A stretch of DNA of 64,000 bases from Theobroma cacao (lineage: Eukaryota; Streptophyta; Magnoliopsida; Malvales; Malvaceae): positions 18,214,356-18,278,355 of the forward strand of contig NC_030853.1 of assembly GCF_000208745.1 (NCBI RefSeq), read 5' to 3'. The position numbers were made by a program, and so were the translations under genes. Of the stretch, positions 1 to 12,199 are shown piece after piece; within the stretch, counting starts at the first letter, position 1; every line of letters begins with the position of its first letter. The notes beneath the pieces were generated by a model. The model ran no database searches, was not told where the DNA came from, and saw only the letters and a program-made list of their open reading frames with translations.

Positions 1-1122
1 GAAAGAAATAGTCCGCCATTTATGAGTTGTGACCTACACGATGCCAGCATTTGTGAGTTTTCTTTTCTACGTGGCTGGCCAGGCCTTCATCTAGCCTTTG
101 TTGAACAACACATCCAATTATTTTCAAGTGGCAGCACATGACTCCATATTTAAAGTTTTGTGTACATAAGCTTCGTCTACTCTGTCTTGTCATCATTTAT
201 TAAAATAAAATGAAATAGGCTGTAAGTTTCATATGTGGACATGCGTGCCATTGCTAACTCTTTCACACGAGTTTTACTTCAAACATAAATCCTCTCCTTC
301 CCTTCTGTTTCACCAAGCCTCTACTTATTGACCAAACTCATTATAAAGAGTCAAAGTTAGCCTCACTACTTGATAGAAAATTAATTAATTGGCTCATAAT
401 TACTTGCATATCTTCCATTTCCAGTAATAAATCTCCTCTCTCTATGGTAGGTTCAACTGCATATATTGCTTGCCTCTAATTCTCATTTTTATGCCGAAAT
501 TGCCCTTAACAATTACTAATTATAATTTCTATTTCTTTTTGGACTTTTACAAATAGTCGTTCTCATTTTTCACAAAGAGAAAAAACTTTCATAAATACTA
601 GGAAAGTGCCCTTTCATCAACACACTATCTTACTTATCCCACTAAAGATTATATATATATACCCAAATCTGTGACAGATTTTAATTCCTTAAATGTAAAA
701 AGTTTGCAAATATTCCACACTTACAAAGCACCTAAATTTTTGTTTCAATTTTGGATCTAATTTCAATTAAATTAGTAGACCAATCTCATTCAAAAATCAA
801 ATTGCTTGATTGCAATGTAGAAACATTTTATGTATGAAAGCACTAAAATATTAACTGTTTTCACTTTGATTTATATGTTTGTTTTTGCATTTTTCTAATT
901 ATTAATGTGGGATTTGAAATATTTACGTGATCGATGATATAAAAATAAAAATTTTTATAAAAAAGGTTAAATTAAAATATAAATGAGAATATATATTATT
1001 GCTTCTATAGACTATACATGTAAAACAGTAAAAGCCATTGGAATTTGAGTTCCAATTCTATAAAGACATGAAACTGTGAGTACAAAGAAAAAATAAGGAA
1101 AAAGGGAAAGAGTATATAGATA

Positions 1123-1130
1123 TATATAAA
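1123..1130 (+). promoter_or_regulatory. Candidate TATA box of the RGP/UAM gene
   Basis: TATATAAA lies about 290 bp upstream of the start codon. A C/T-rich leader follows, with a CACGTG G-box at 1283-1288. The position fits a transcript start near 1155-1165 and a 5' UTR of about 260 nt. The rest of 1-1120 is AT-rich and shows no gene. Confidence 0.4.
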
Positions 1131-1420
1131 CTTTTAATATTTGCTCTTTCAATTCGACAAAACCTCAAGTCTTAAGCCTAAAACTCAGGCTTTTTGCGCC
1201 TTTGAAAAAGTCCTCATTCTCTGCTAAACTCTTACACGTCTCTTCTCTCTCTTCCTTCACTCGTGCCGCCTCACCCGTTTCTCACGTGCCACGTTACTCT
1301 CCCTCCATATATATTCCCATACAAACTCTCCCTCCCAATCCCCCACCCAAAGCTCTCCAAACAAAAGCACTCTTTTTCTTTCGTTTCTTTTTGTTATTTC
1401 TTCTTTTTTTTTTTGCAGTG

Positions 1421-3635
1421 ATGGCTGAGCCTGCAACAGCAACCCAAGCAGCAGCACCAGCAGTACCTCAGCTGAAAGATGAGCTTGACATTGTTATACC
1501 AACTATAAGAAACTTGGACTTTCTTGAGATGTGGAGGCCATTTTTTGAGCCTTACCATCTCATCATTGTTCAAGATGGTGACCCTTCAAAGATTATCAAG
1601 GTCCCAGATGGCTTTGATTATGAACTTTACAACAGAAATGATATTAACAGGATTCTGGGTCCCAAGGCTTCTTGCATTTCCTTTAAGGACTCTGCTTGCC
1701 GTTGCTTTGGTTACATGGTCTCCAAGAAGAAGTATATATATACCATTGATGATGACTGCTTTGTAAGTTCTTTTTTGATCTTTATGTGATGTTTTGAAAT
1801 CTGGGGGTTTTTCTCAAGTCAAATTTCGGATCTTTTTTTTTAGTTGCTTGATTTATTGTGATGTTTTCGTATCTGGGTTTTTGTTGTTTTGGTCAAAGGT
1901 TGGATCCTTTCATTGTTTTGATTGCGATTTGGATGCTTTGCTCGATTTGTTTTCCTATGTATGTGTTTGTGTTTAAATAATTGTAGCAAATTTTGGATCT
2001 AAGAAGAGAAATTTTGCGATTACTTATGTTTCAGATTTAGTTTAAAAGATTTTTGTACCATGCAGTGTAGACAATTGAATTCCTGACATTGACAATTCTT
2101 TAAGGAATTTGAGTTTAATTTATCAAATACTATAATTTATACCGCAATCAATTCATATTCCTCATTGCATCATGATTCTAGATATGAATTCTGCAGGGAC
2201 CGTATGTTAACCAGATCTTCATAATTTGAATTGATTTATGCATTTGTTTTCTTATAATCTGATGTTGCATTATGGAAAGTCTGTGTTTAATTGCTTCTCA
2301 CCATTTTGCCTCACGCCTCATCAGTTTGCTTTTGATTACAGAATTCAAATTCTTTTCACATGGAATTCACTTTTAGCAGCTTTGCACATGCCATATCATG
2401 GAAATAAACGATTCTAATTGTTATATAATTGGTTGCATTGTGATCCACAGCTGTGAGATTCTAAAATCTTGCATGATTGTATCTGTTTGTGTTATTATAT
2501 TTTCCTGCTAAATGATGAATCAGCGCTCTAGAAGTCAAAGATCTGAACACTTGACTTATATTCCGTGATTGGTGGATATCTCTTTCACAACATAAGTAAA
2601 TTAACATGCCCACTAACCTGTGAATCTCTTTGATGATTAGGTTGCTAAGGACCCATCTGGCAAAGCAATCAATGCACTTGAGCAGCACATCAAGAACCTG
2701 CTATCCCCATCCACCCCGTTCTTCTTCAACACTTTATATGACCCATTTAGAGAGGGTGCAGATTTTGTCCGTGGATACCCATTCAGTCTCCGTGAGGGTG
2801 TTCCAACTGCTGTTTCTCATGGCCTGTGGCTAAACATCCCAGATTATGATGCACCAACCCAACTTGTGAAGCCTCTTGAGAGGAACACCAGGTATGAACT
2901 TTTTTTCTTCCTTTTTTCAATTTTTAAAGAAAGAAAACACCTTTAATTCCTTTCCAATGGTGTTTGTTCCTATCGTTGATGATTAATTAACAATTCTCAT
3001 TGTAAATCAGGTATGTGGATGCGGTTCTGACAATCCCAAAAGGCACCTTGTTCCCCATGTGTGGTATGAATTTGGCATTTGACCGTGAGTTGATTGGCCC
3101 TGCCATGTACTTCGGACTCATGGGTGATGGTCAGCCAATTGGACGCTATGATGATATGTGGGCTGGCTGGTGTGTCAAGGTACATTGGTGTTATTTGTAT
3201 TACAATTTCACTTTCTATTAACAATTCTCTTTCAATCCGAACGAGGAATGCCATACAGAAATTTTACAGACTAATCTACATCTCCTGCTTGATGATTGAT
3301 AGGTTATATGTGACCATTTGGGATTGGGAGTCAAAACGGGTCTACCTTACATCTATCATAGCAAAGCAAGCAATCCATTTGTGAACCTAAGGAAGGAGTA
3401 CAAGGGTATCTTCTGGCAGGAAGAGATCATCCCATTCTTCCAACAATCTGTCCTTCCAAAAGACTGCACCACTGTTCAAAAGTGCTACATTGAACTGGCT
3501 AAGCAGGTCAAGGAAAAGCTTAGCAAAGTTGATCCCTACTTTGACAAGCTGGCTGATGCCATGGTAACATGGATTGAAGCCTGGGATGAGCTCAACCCTG
3601 CTGGAGCTTCTTTGGCAAATGGCAAAGCAGCGTAG
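1421..3635 (+). CDS. RGP: UDP-arabinopyranose mutase / reversibly glycosylated polypeptide
   Basis: Exons 1421-1762, 2641-2891, 3011-3179 and 3303-3635 join with GT-AG introns into a 364-aa protein, the usual RGP length (about 355-370). The family interconverts UDP-arabinopyranose and UDP-arabinofuranose in the cytosol and at the Golgi surface, supplying arabinofuranose for wall polysaccharides and glycoproteins. Visible marks: a DDD metal/nucleotide motif at residues 110-112, and Arg158 in DFVRGYPFS, which matches the reversibly glycosylated arginine known in rice UAM. There is no signal peptide, as expected. The ATG at 1421 is chosen because family homology starts just after a short Ala-rich leader; the open frame runs further upstream, but that stretch is C/T-rich leader. 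A polyadenylation-like AATAAA is at 3892-3897. The gene looks intact. Which RGP paralogue it is cannot be told. Confidence 0.95.
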
Positions 3636-3750
3636 AAAGTTTTCAACACACGCAGATGCCATGGTCACATATCTTGAAAGCTTGTGCTCGACACAGCTGG
3701 AGTTCCTAGGCCCAATGGCAAAGCGAAGTAGAAAATATGCCACAGATGCC
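3550..3750 (+). repeat. Imperfect tandem duplication of the RGP 3' coding end
   Basis: The last coding stretch (GATGCCATGGTAACAT... to GGCAAAGCAGCGTAG, about 3556-3635) is followed by a diverged copy (GATGCCATGGTCACAT... to GCAAAGCGAAGTAG, about 3656-3731). A third stub, CACAGATGCCATT, follows at about 3740. The second copy lies wholly in the 3' UTR. Confidence 0.75.
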
Positions 3751-3899
3751 ATTATTTCTCTACATTTGTTGAATTAGTAGTTTTACTCTCTTATTGTATC
3801 TTTATTTGTCTTCTTCTTGACTACCTGAAGTTTCGCAGATTTTGGCGTGATGTAATGTAATTTGATCAACTTTATGTTATGAAGTTACAACAATAAAAT

Positions 3900-4498
3900 G
3901 CATCAGTTGTTTTTAGCATTGGTTCCATTTTATGGTAAAATGCATTACTTTTTGGGAATTTTGAATGGGGGAAAAGGCCAAATCGAAGCTCAAATCGTGC
4001 CTCATTGTACTTATGGGAAATTTCTTAATGGAAATCCTTTGCCTTGTTCTGAAACATTGCAAATTGTGTGGTCCAGTTAATGCATATTTTTCTGCCTAGA
4101 ATAAGCTGTGATTGCAGCTTCATCCCGAAGGGCTAACAAATAAGTCCTGAATATGGCGCCGAAAGAGGGATTAGTATTACGAACTGAAATAGTTTTCCCT
4201 GGTTAAAGAAAGTTTCCCCGAGGAGATACTTGGAATGAAGCAATGCAAGTAAATAAGCATTGTTTTATTCTTCTCCGACCATGGTTGGTCCTGTTAGAGC
4301 CGTAGACTGTTGAATTGTAATTCTTTAATCCTACAACTCCGTAAACTATTCCCTAATCCATACTCATCAAAACTTTATCTGAGAGAGTAACAATTCTTAC
4401 TCCATCAATATTCCACAACCAGGGTTTGTTAAACTTAATACCGATCATGCTTCTCGGGGAAAGAAGGCCTTGTTTATGAGGCATATAAGATTCATTAC
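3900..4498. other. Intergenic DNA between RGP and the Tat element
   Basis: AT-rich DNA with no supported gene. A short open stretch at 3898-4080 (+) has no recognisable domain and I do not call it a gene. Confidence 0.5.
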
Positions 4499-4604
4499 TG
4501 TATATATTTAATTTTGGCTAATTTTTATTTTTGAAATACATTGCTCACAGGGGTGTTTCAAGTATAGAAACGCCTAAGAGCATTCCAAGCACAGAAACAT
4601 CTAA

Positions 4605-5734
4605 GGGGGCGTTTGGTATGATATAAGTGAAAGACATTCCCTACAATTTAAATGGCTGCAATTACGGTGTTTGGTTCGCAAAAGGGGAATGTAATGTGCT
4701 TACAATTGTAATCACATTACAATGAGAGGAAGGATTGTCATTCCCTTCTCTCATGGAGGAAAAGTAACTTTCCCTTTGCAAAGGGAAAGTTACATATTTT
4801 TTATTTCCCAAATTGTCCATCTCACTCGACCTTCTTAACCTCCCAAACCTTCTCTTCTCCTTCCTTCCTTCTTCTCCTTCTTCCTTCCGACCTTTTTCTC
4901 CTTCTTCTCACCTTGCCTTCTTCTCCTTCTTCTCACTGTCCGCAAGAAAGGTAGCCCGTCACTAGCACATTTGGGCCAAATTTCACCGCAAATCTAAAAA
5001 TTAGAGAAATTGAGACTTTGAGTTTTATGAAACCTTAATTCAAATTTTCAAAAAATTTGGAAGTATTTTGAGAAAAATATGTGCTTTTAATGCTAAAAAT
5101 TGAGAGAGAAACATTTAAATGGTTTAGAATCGAGAAAATTTACCAAGGTTTTAAGAGGAAAAGATATTTGGTGCCACGATTATGAGAAAAAGAAAGCATC
5201 AGAAACGCTTAAAATTGAATATTTATCAATAGATAAGAACATCTAGATGGATTACGTTCAACCTTTAACAACGGCTATCTATCTATCGATAGATTTGTCT
5301 TTGGATAATGTTTTTTATTTTTAATTTCTATAAGTTTAAAGTGAAAGTAAATATTTAACAATTTTACATATTTTAATATTTAAATAATTAATATAAAAAT
5401 ATTATGTTATTTTTTTAATGTCATTATTTATTATTTTCATTGCTTAAAGTTGAAAAGTCAAATTTTACATTAAAAATTATATATTCATTCAACTTATATG
5501 TTTTTGATACATAAAGGTAATTTTGTCAATTTACATTACATTTCTAATAAAATGCTTACAAACCAAGCACTACGATGTAATCCTCTCTGCAATTATATTC
5601 CCTTCAATCATCACTTTCTTTTATTATACCAAACACTATAAAGTTATATTCTCAGCAATCACATTCCATACAATCATATACCCAACAATCACATTTTTAG
5701 CAATCACATGCCCAACAATATACCAAACACAACC
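4605..5734. mobile_element. PIF/Harbinger-like non-autonomous element (Tourist-type MITE)
   Basis: The 1130-bp element starts GGGGGCGTTTGGTAT and ends with the complement of GGTTGTGTTTGGTAT, a 12/15 match between termini. It is flanked by TAA on both sides (4602-4604 and 5735-5737), the 3-bp target preferred by PIF/Harbinger elements. No transposase is present, and small open stretches inside are noise. It splits the 27-nt minisatellite of the 5' LTR. Confidence 0.8.
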
Positions 5735-5863
5735 TAAGAGAGTTCCAAGTGCGGAAGCACCCAAAAACAAGCATGGAATGATTATTTATACGGGGAAGTG
5801 AAAGTAAATCAGAACGAGTGACAGGTTTCATAAGTTACCTTCACATTTAACATGTTTTAGATG

Positions 5864-7733
5864 ATGGCTTAGGCTATGGACGACATGCTCAAAAATGTGC
5901 AACGGAAAGAAAATTAGAACTTTAGAACTAAATAACCAAAACATGACTCTACACATGGATCATCTTGGTGATATTTAACATATAAAGCCATAAAATTAAT
6001 TATCATTTAGAAAGTTACCTAGCCAAGCAATTTTGTAATCACAATGGCACTTCTCGAAGCAATCTCGCAAACACCATAAAGAGCAAAAAACCTAGCCAAT
6101 TAAGTGCTTGGCCTCCAGTGGTAGTATACATGATTGCACAAGAACTTTCAACAAATGAGGGAGTTTTTAACTATATTTTGTACTAGCAAAGAGTACAACA
6201 ATTGTCATTTTCTTTTTTTTCACAAACTTAGCCAAACCTCTTTTGAAAATTGCTTCATAAGCAATTTCCTCTTTCAACAAAAAAAAAAAAAAAACGGTGG
6301 CAAATAGAGAAAAAACTTTTTCTTTTTTAGACAAAAATTAAGTTTTCTTCAATTGTGAAAATCTCTCATATGGAAAATAGTTAAAAGGTGACTTATATAC
6401 TTAGGTTAAAATAACTTTAATTTTACAATTAAGCCCTCAATATTATAACACATTATAATATTGGGCCCATTACTTAATTAAACTCTTTTAATTAAGTCCT
6501 TGAAAATTAAAATCAAAATTAATTTCCTTTATATTTTGCAATCAAGGCCGTATAATTATAACTATTTATAATTATACCTAAAACTTAAGTAAACTCTTTT
6601 AATTAAGTTTATAGAAGTTAATTGCCTAACATGTGATTTAAGTTTAACTTAAATAATCACTCTCCCAATTTAATTTAAATGCAATAATTGTGTGTGACTT
6701 ATTAGGCTTCTAACATATTGGTAATAGAATTGATTAATGACTTAATTGATTAATAAAAATTTTAATCAATTAATTTATAATCAATTTCATGGACCAAGAT
6801 TGACATCTATCAATGCATCAAGGCCACTCAATTGTTAGGAGAGTCAAAAAGTTCTTTGACAACCGTTCAGTGTATAGTTTATCAGTGTAATTCATTCCCT
6901 CATCATATATCCAGGAGATGATAAGAGCTTGGTACAGTGCCTACTCGTATTGAATTTCATATTCATTCATGCAATTATAGCATTAACGTTACAGAAACTT
7001 ATGAAACATTTTCATAATCTCTATGTCACCTTGGCCAAGGACTTCAATAAGCTAATGTTAACCAATAACTGATTGGATATGTCCTCTAAAACACTTGAGG
7101 TAATGATTCATATCTTGACCACTCATTTGCCTTCACATGCTTCATACTATACCCAAAAACATCTTGTTTAGGCATTCTTAGTTAGGCATTCGTAGGGATG
7201 AAATTAAAACATAGCACTCCACATATAAGACAACTTAGTGTCTCAAGTCTAAGGAGTATTTACATGACTAACACATGAGAAGTGTTGCATAGACATTGGA
7301 GTGTATTACCAAATGCACTTCTCATGGAGGGTCATGTTTAGTGAACTTGCTCTTTAGGCAAACACCTATATTCTAGTTCCAAATATCTCTATACTTCAAT
7401 CTATGAGATCAATTGCTTACTTCCAAAGTAAGGAAGATAGAATATACCAGTCTCTAAGCATCATCGATGTCCAGTCTCAATGATACATTGATTGGGAACA
7501 TTTTGAGATTATGCTTTGATACATAGGGATCTCATAACTGCAACCCATTACAGCTCCCTTGCAAGGCATATTAATCTTACGGACTTCATCTAATTAGACT
7601 TATAACTCATTATAATTGATGCCTTATTGATAAAAGAAATCTCTAATCATTCAACATGAATGATATTGTTGCATGATTGAAATCAAGCTTTAACCAATCC
7701 CAATTGGCTGTAAGGCTCATCCCAATACTAAAA
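5864..7733. mobile_element. Unclassified insertion of about 1.87 kb in the 5' LTR
   Basis: The 3' LTR reads straight through this point (GATGTTCTAGAGAGCTTGG near 23220), whereas the 5' LTR has about 1.87 kb of extra DNA between ATGTTTTAGA and GTTTGGCTTGG. The extra DNA is AT-rich and non-coding, with the look of an LTR or LARD-type sequence read from the other strand. I could not define terminal repeats or a target duplication, so its borders are approximate. Confidence 0.55.
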
Positions 7734-8386
7734 AGTTTGGCTTGGTGGCTCAAATATGGAGATAGTTAAGAAAACTTCCTCTTAACTTTTCTTTGAAGTA
7801 TATGTGCTTGACCCTTATTTCTTTCTTTCTTCCTTAAGAATACACATAGCGCACTATCAAGTGTCGCTACTCCATTACCTAAAACTTATACCCACTACCC
7901 AACTACATGGTCATTTTTTTAATATCCTATAAACTGTTCTTTAATTGCTCTTCCATGACAAACACGTTCTCCCATGATTAAACGTGTTCTCCCAACTACT
8001 CTTAGGAAAGTGCTTCTGTTCAGTATAAACATGAAAGCCTTGGAGGTTGGGAGAGAAGAAGAAATTATTAGAAATTCAGCAGAGATTATCCTAAAAGCTT
8101 TCTCAATCCTCATCCAAACATTCATCCTACTCAACCCTTTTCATCTGTAGTAATTTGTCGTTTTCCTCCACCTTTTCTTATTCCTTACCACCTGCCACCA
8201 AAGCATTTACGCTTCAAGGACTACTTTAGTCTTCCTCTCTACCACCTTTAGTGTATTTCGTTTCACTCATTGCAACACGTCCTCTCTCTCTACCAAAAGA
8301 ACCCTTTATATTTTGAAGACTTCATTGGGGAAAGTGATTGTAGTAAGTGAAAAAAAATTTTACTGAAAATTTTTTTATCAAAAGAT

Positions 8387-9324
8387 ATGGAGAGTTCTCC
8401 CGACAACCAAGAAACGACTATTCCCACCTATGTCTAAGAGCTCATGAAAATGCTCCAATCTTCTCAAGAAAGGATGCAAGTGCTGGAATTAAACAACCAG
8501 TGTATGATAGAGATCATCACTCGGTTTGCATCCTTAATTGCCACAACCTTTTAACCTCCACTTATGCCGACAGAAAATGCCGCTAACATGGTCAACAACA
8601 ATGGAAATGGAGGAAATAGAGAAAACACAATTGACCCACTTTTCAATACCACAAATCCTTCTATTGTAGACAGTCCTATTATAGTTATTCCTTCCATTAA
8701 CGCTCAGAGTTTTATCACAGAGGAGGAGCTGGAGAAAATGCTCGATTAGAAGAACATGAGTCTTAACTTCTTAGAGTTTGACTTGAAACTACTCTATCTT
8801 GTTAAAATAGCCAGTAAGCCATACACCAAGGATTACACTAGGTCGAAATTCAAAGAATTTAATGGCAAAATCGGTGATGCTTGGGAACATGTCATGAAGT
8901 TTGTAGAAACCTTAAGAGTCGTAGGCTTGGACGATGATTTAAAGTTGAAGGAGTTTTCTAAGTCCCTTACTGAGAAAGCTTACACCTAGTACATTAATTT
9001 CACTTCCGGCTTAATTGACTTTAGAACCTGATGTGTAGGATGTTCGGGAAAAATTTCTTTTCTACCCAAGAGAATGTGACTTTTATTGACCTAGGGAGAG
9101 AATATCATAAGGCAAGAAAAGATCTTATGGAGTACATCCAACGGTTCAGGGAACGTGTACTGGATGTACTAGATTCTCATGATGAAAATGAGTTGGTCAA
9201 AGTATGCATCCAAGGTATATTAAATGAATATAGGGTGCATTTGGAAAACTTACCCTTTTCTACTTTTGCCATATTAGTTGAAGCTGCACGGCGAACCAAT
9301 AATATGATTTTTAAGCAAAAATGA
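8387..9324 (+). pseudogene. Tat retrotransposon gag (broken)
   Basis: From the ATG at 8387 one frame runs through 8989 with several stops (for example at 8747-8749 and 8987-8989). A frameshift then moves the reading to 9031-9324. The core blocks DAWEHVMKFVETL, LDDDLKLKEFSKSL, YIQRFRERVLD and ENLPFSTFAILVEAARRTNN match the plant Ty3/gypsy gag (retrotrans_gag) domain that forms the cytoplasmic particle. A basic, zinc-knuckle-like tail is not clear. Diverged remains of the gag-protease linker continue to about 9960. Confidence 0.85.
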
Positions 9325-9960
9325 GCCAATCATTTTAATAGGAGGAACATCACTACTGTGAATGCAATTTAAGAGGGAGGTAGAGAAAGAAGAGGCCCTC
9401 GAGATAATTTGAGGCTAAGACGAGACAACTTTAAAAGAAGATAAGATGAAGAGATCGTTGCACCTTCTTCATTCTTAGCTCCACTTAATCGAGTAAAGGC
9501 ACTCCTTCAAGAATGGATTAGAGACAGACAAATAAATTTGCTTTACGTATTGAGACCACCAACAGAAAAAGAGAAGTCTAATCTGTGCTCTTGTGATTAT
9601 CATAATGCAGTGGGTAATCCATCTGCTGAATACAGAAATATAAGTAAGATTTTCACAAGAGGACACAAGTAGGAGAAGTCTTGATTGGAAACAATAGGAT
9701 TCAAAATAATCCACTCCTTGCTCATCTAAATGCCTAAGGACATATGAGTGCAATTATCAGTATTCAAAAAAAGCCTGCCCTTCCTTCCAATTAAGAAAAG
9801 GACACACGAGCAGTTGCTATGGTTACCTTTTCGATTGCTAGCTCACTCATGAAAACACCTAACTACAAGCACTTCTTTGATCAACTTGGCTTCTTAGAGT
9901 AATCAAGAAAGAAAGTAGCCACATTGTTAGTACAGATAGTTGGTTTGCAACATGGGCAGT

Positions 9961-11414
9961 TGTTATTTAATTTTCTACTCACGCTAGTATATGTATCACA
10001 AGAATAGTATAATGGCAAATAAAGTATCAATTCCATAGAGAATTGTTCTAAAACTTTTACCCAGTATTTAAATTAACACAATTTAATTTTATCCAAATGG
10101 TCAAAAAGTAAATAATTATTTAAACTAAAATTAACAAAACTAATTAACAAGAATAAAAATCAAAATAGAAATAAAATCTTATAAAAATCAATAAAAAGAA
10201 ACCTAGGATTACAAAATTCCTCACACTACATCTAGATCTTACCTCTCTTCTTTAGTTTATTTCAATAGGTTAAATTTGCTAACCTAAAGTCCTCAATTAT
10301 TTATAAGGGTTTCCCAACTCGACTTATAAAAATATCTATTTTAACCAAATCATTATATCCCTATGTGAATTGAAATTAAAACAGACTCATTAAGTTCATG
10401 CTCTAATTCTGGCTACATATGGCATATAGGTATATCCCTGTCCTATACATAAATCAATTTTTATGATCATATGCTATTCCAATCTTAGCCTACATTAAAC
10501 TCCCTCTCTTGAGTTATGTTTATATTTCTAAATCAATTTAATTAGTAGCTAAACAATTAAAAGTATTAAGAATAAATTGGAATAAACAATTCAATTCCAT
10601 TGAAAATAAGGAAGAACTAGATTAAAAATTCAGATTACATGTGAGTTGAATTGTAATTCTAGAAAAATAAAATTAACAACTCATCATTGCAAAAATAAAT
10701 AAAAATATGTGAAGTTTAACCATTAAGAGTAACAAGAAAAGTAAATGCTAAGGAAGCAGACAAAATAAATATTTGCAGCCTTACTCTCCAAGCTTTAGTC
10801 TCAACTTCTAGCTTCTCGAATCTCTTAAGGTTCTTTTCTTAACTTTTCCCAAAACACTCTTTAAATACTAACAATCTTGACCTAAAATTCCCTAAATTAA
10901 ACATAGTTTAACTTAATGACTCAACTTGTGGGCTAAGAAGTGTTATGAGGCCCAAACATCAAATGTCATCTTTCAAATTGCCTTTCCCACATGATTACAT
11001 TCATTCATCTTCCAACTTGATTTTCTCTGTCTTCAAGGTAGAATTGGTAAAGTGATCTTCGTGAAAGTTGAAGCTTTATCTCTTAGATTTCCAATGGCTC
11101 AAAAATCGCATCATTTAAAAAACTGGAGTAAGAGTTATGGTCAAAATATTGAAGTATGTATGAGCAGGATTTTGAATCCTTCAAACACCTTTCTTTCCAA
11201 CATTAAGCCTTATTCCTTTAAATCCTACAAAAAGATTAAAAACTAATAAATAATATCCAAATTAAAATAAATAAATAAAATTAAAATAACTCAATAAAAA
11301 TAAACTAATTAGAAAAACAACTGAAAATAACTAAATTTTAGTTAAAATTTAAAGACTTAGCTAACATTTAAGAACGAAATGAGATTAAATTAATTCTATA
11401 AAATAGAATTATCA
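9961..11414. mobile_element. Probable solo LTR (1454 bp) between gag and protease
   Basis: The block starts TGTTATTTAA and ends AATTATCA (TG...CA), flanked by GCAGT (9956-9960) and GGAGT (11415-11419), a 4/5 target duplication. It is AT-rich and non-coding. Deleting it with one TSD copy rejoins retrotransposon sequence on both sides. A solo LTR fits best. The family is unknown. Confidence 0.55.
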
Positions 11415-11424
11415 GGAGTGCAGC

Positions 11425-11721
11425 TTGGTGGGACAACCTATGAGGAAAATGGTAAGCGGATATGAGAGTGTCATAATATTCACAGAAGTAGACATGTGTC
11501 CCTTACATCCTTGTCACAACAAACCACTCTATGTAGAGAGCAATGTCAACGGATACCTAGAGCGAAGAACGTTCATTAATGAAGGTTCCTCTGTAAACCT
11601 CATGCCACTGTCTACTCTAAAGGTTGTGAATATAAACCTAAAGAGTTTGCACCATCTTATGACCATTACACCGAAGCTTTTTTCTTTGAGGAACCAGCAG
11701 AGGAAGGAAAAACTGCCGTAG
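11425..11721 (+). pseudogene. Tat aspartic protease fragment
   Basis: The reading frame contains KPLYVESNVNGYLERRTF followed by INEGSSVNLMPLSTLK. In the family this position is usually DDGSS, the retropepsin catalytic Asp loop. Here it is NEGSS, so the catalytic Asp is lost. The C-terminal half is missing before RT begins. It would have processed the Gag-Pol polyprotein. Confidence 0.75.
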
Positions 11722-12199
11722 CTAGGCCTATAAGTGTTCCACTTCCATGATGGAAAAAATACTCATATAAATAAATGGAAATCATATCAAAAAAGAAGAA
11801 GCGAGGAAGAAAAGAAGATGCTCTGAAAGAACAAATGAAAACCCTAATGGGATAAGCTCTTATGTTCGTGGAGACGAGAAGATGGTTTATTACTTATGAT
11901 GGAGTGTGGGGTTTGAAAAAACATTTTCTCTTGACCCCATATCAAATGAACCACCTGATATACCACCATCTTATCTTCAAGTGGAAGAAGCAGAAGAGGA
12001 ACATGTAACAGAATAGCTTCAAGAATAATCAAGGCCACAAGGCAACGAGTTAGAAGAGCTCCACTTAGCTGAGGATGGAGACTCTCAAACCACTTTTTAT
12101 AAGTAAGAGCCTTTTGGAGGAACAAAGAATAGCAATAGTTCAGCTACTCAAGGAATTCTAAAATGTGTTTGCTTGGACATACGAGCAAATGCTTGAATT

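Larger units (their letters stand above)
4499..8310 (+). repeat. 5' LTR of the Tat element (interrupted)
   Basis: It begins TGTATATATTTAATTTT, matching TGTAGATACTCAATTTT at 22960. It ends ACCCTTTATA, matching ACCCTCTACA at 23756-23765, so the terminal CA has decayed to TA. Removing the MITE with its TSD (1133 bp) and the 5864-7733 insertion (about 1.87 kb) leaves about 806 bp, the length of the 3' LTR. A weak primer-binding-site-like stretch, TTGAAGACTTCATTGGGG, follows at about 8313. Confidence 0.8.

Noticed and set aside
1202..1420. N-terminal extension of the RGP protein
   Set aside because: The region is C/T-rich leader with a splice-acceptor-like end, and family homology starts at the ATG at 1421.
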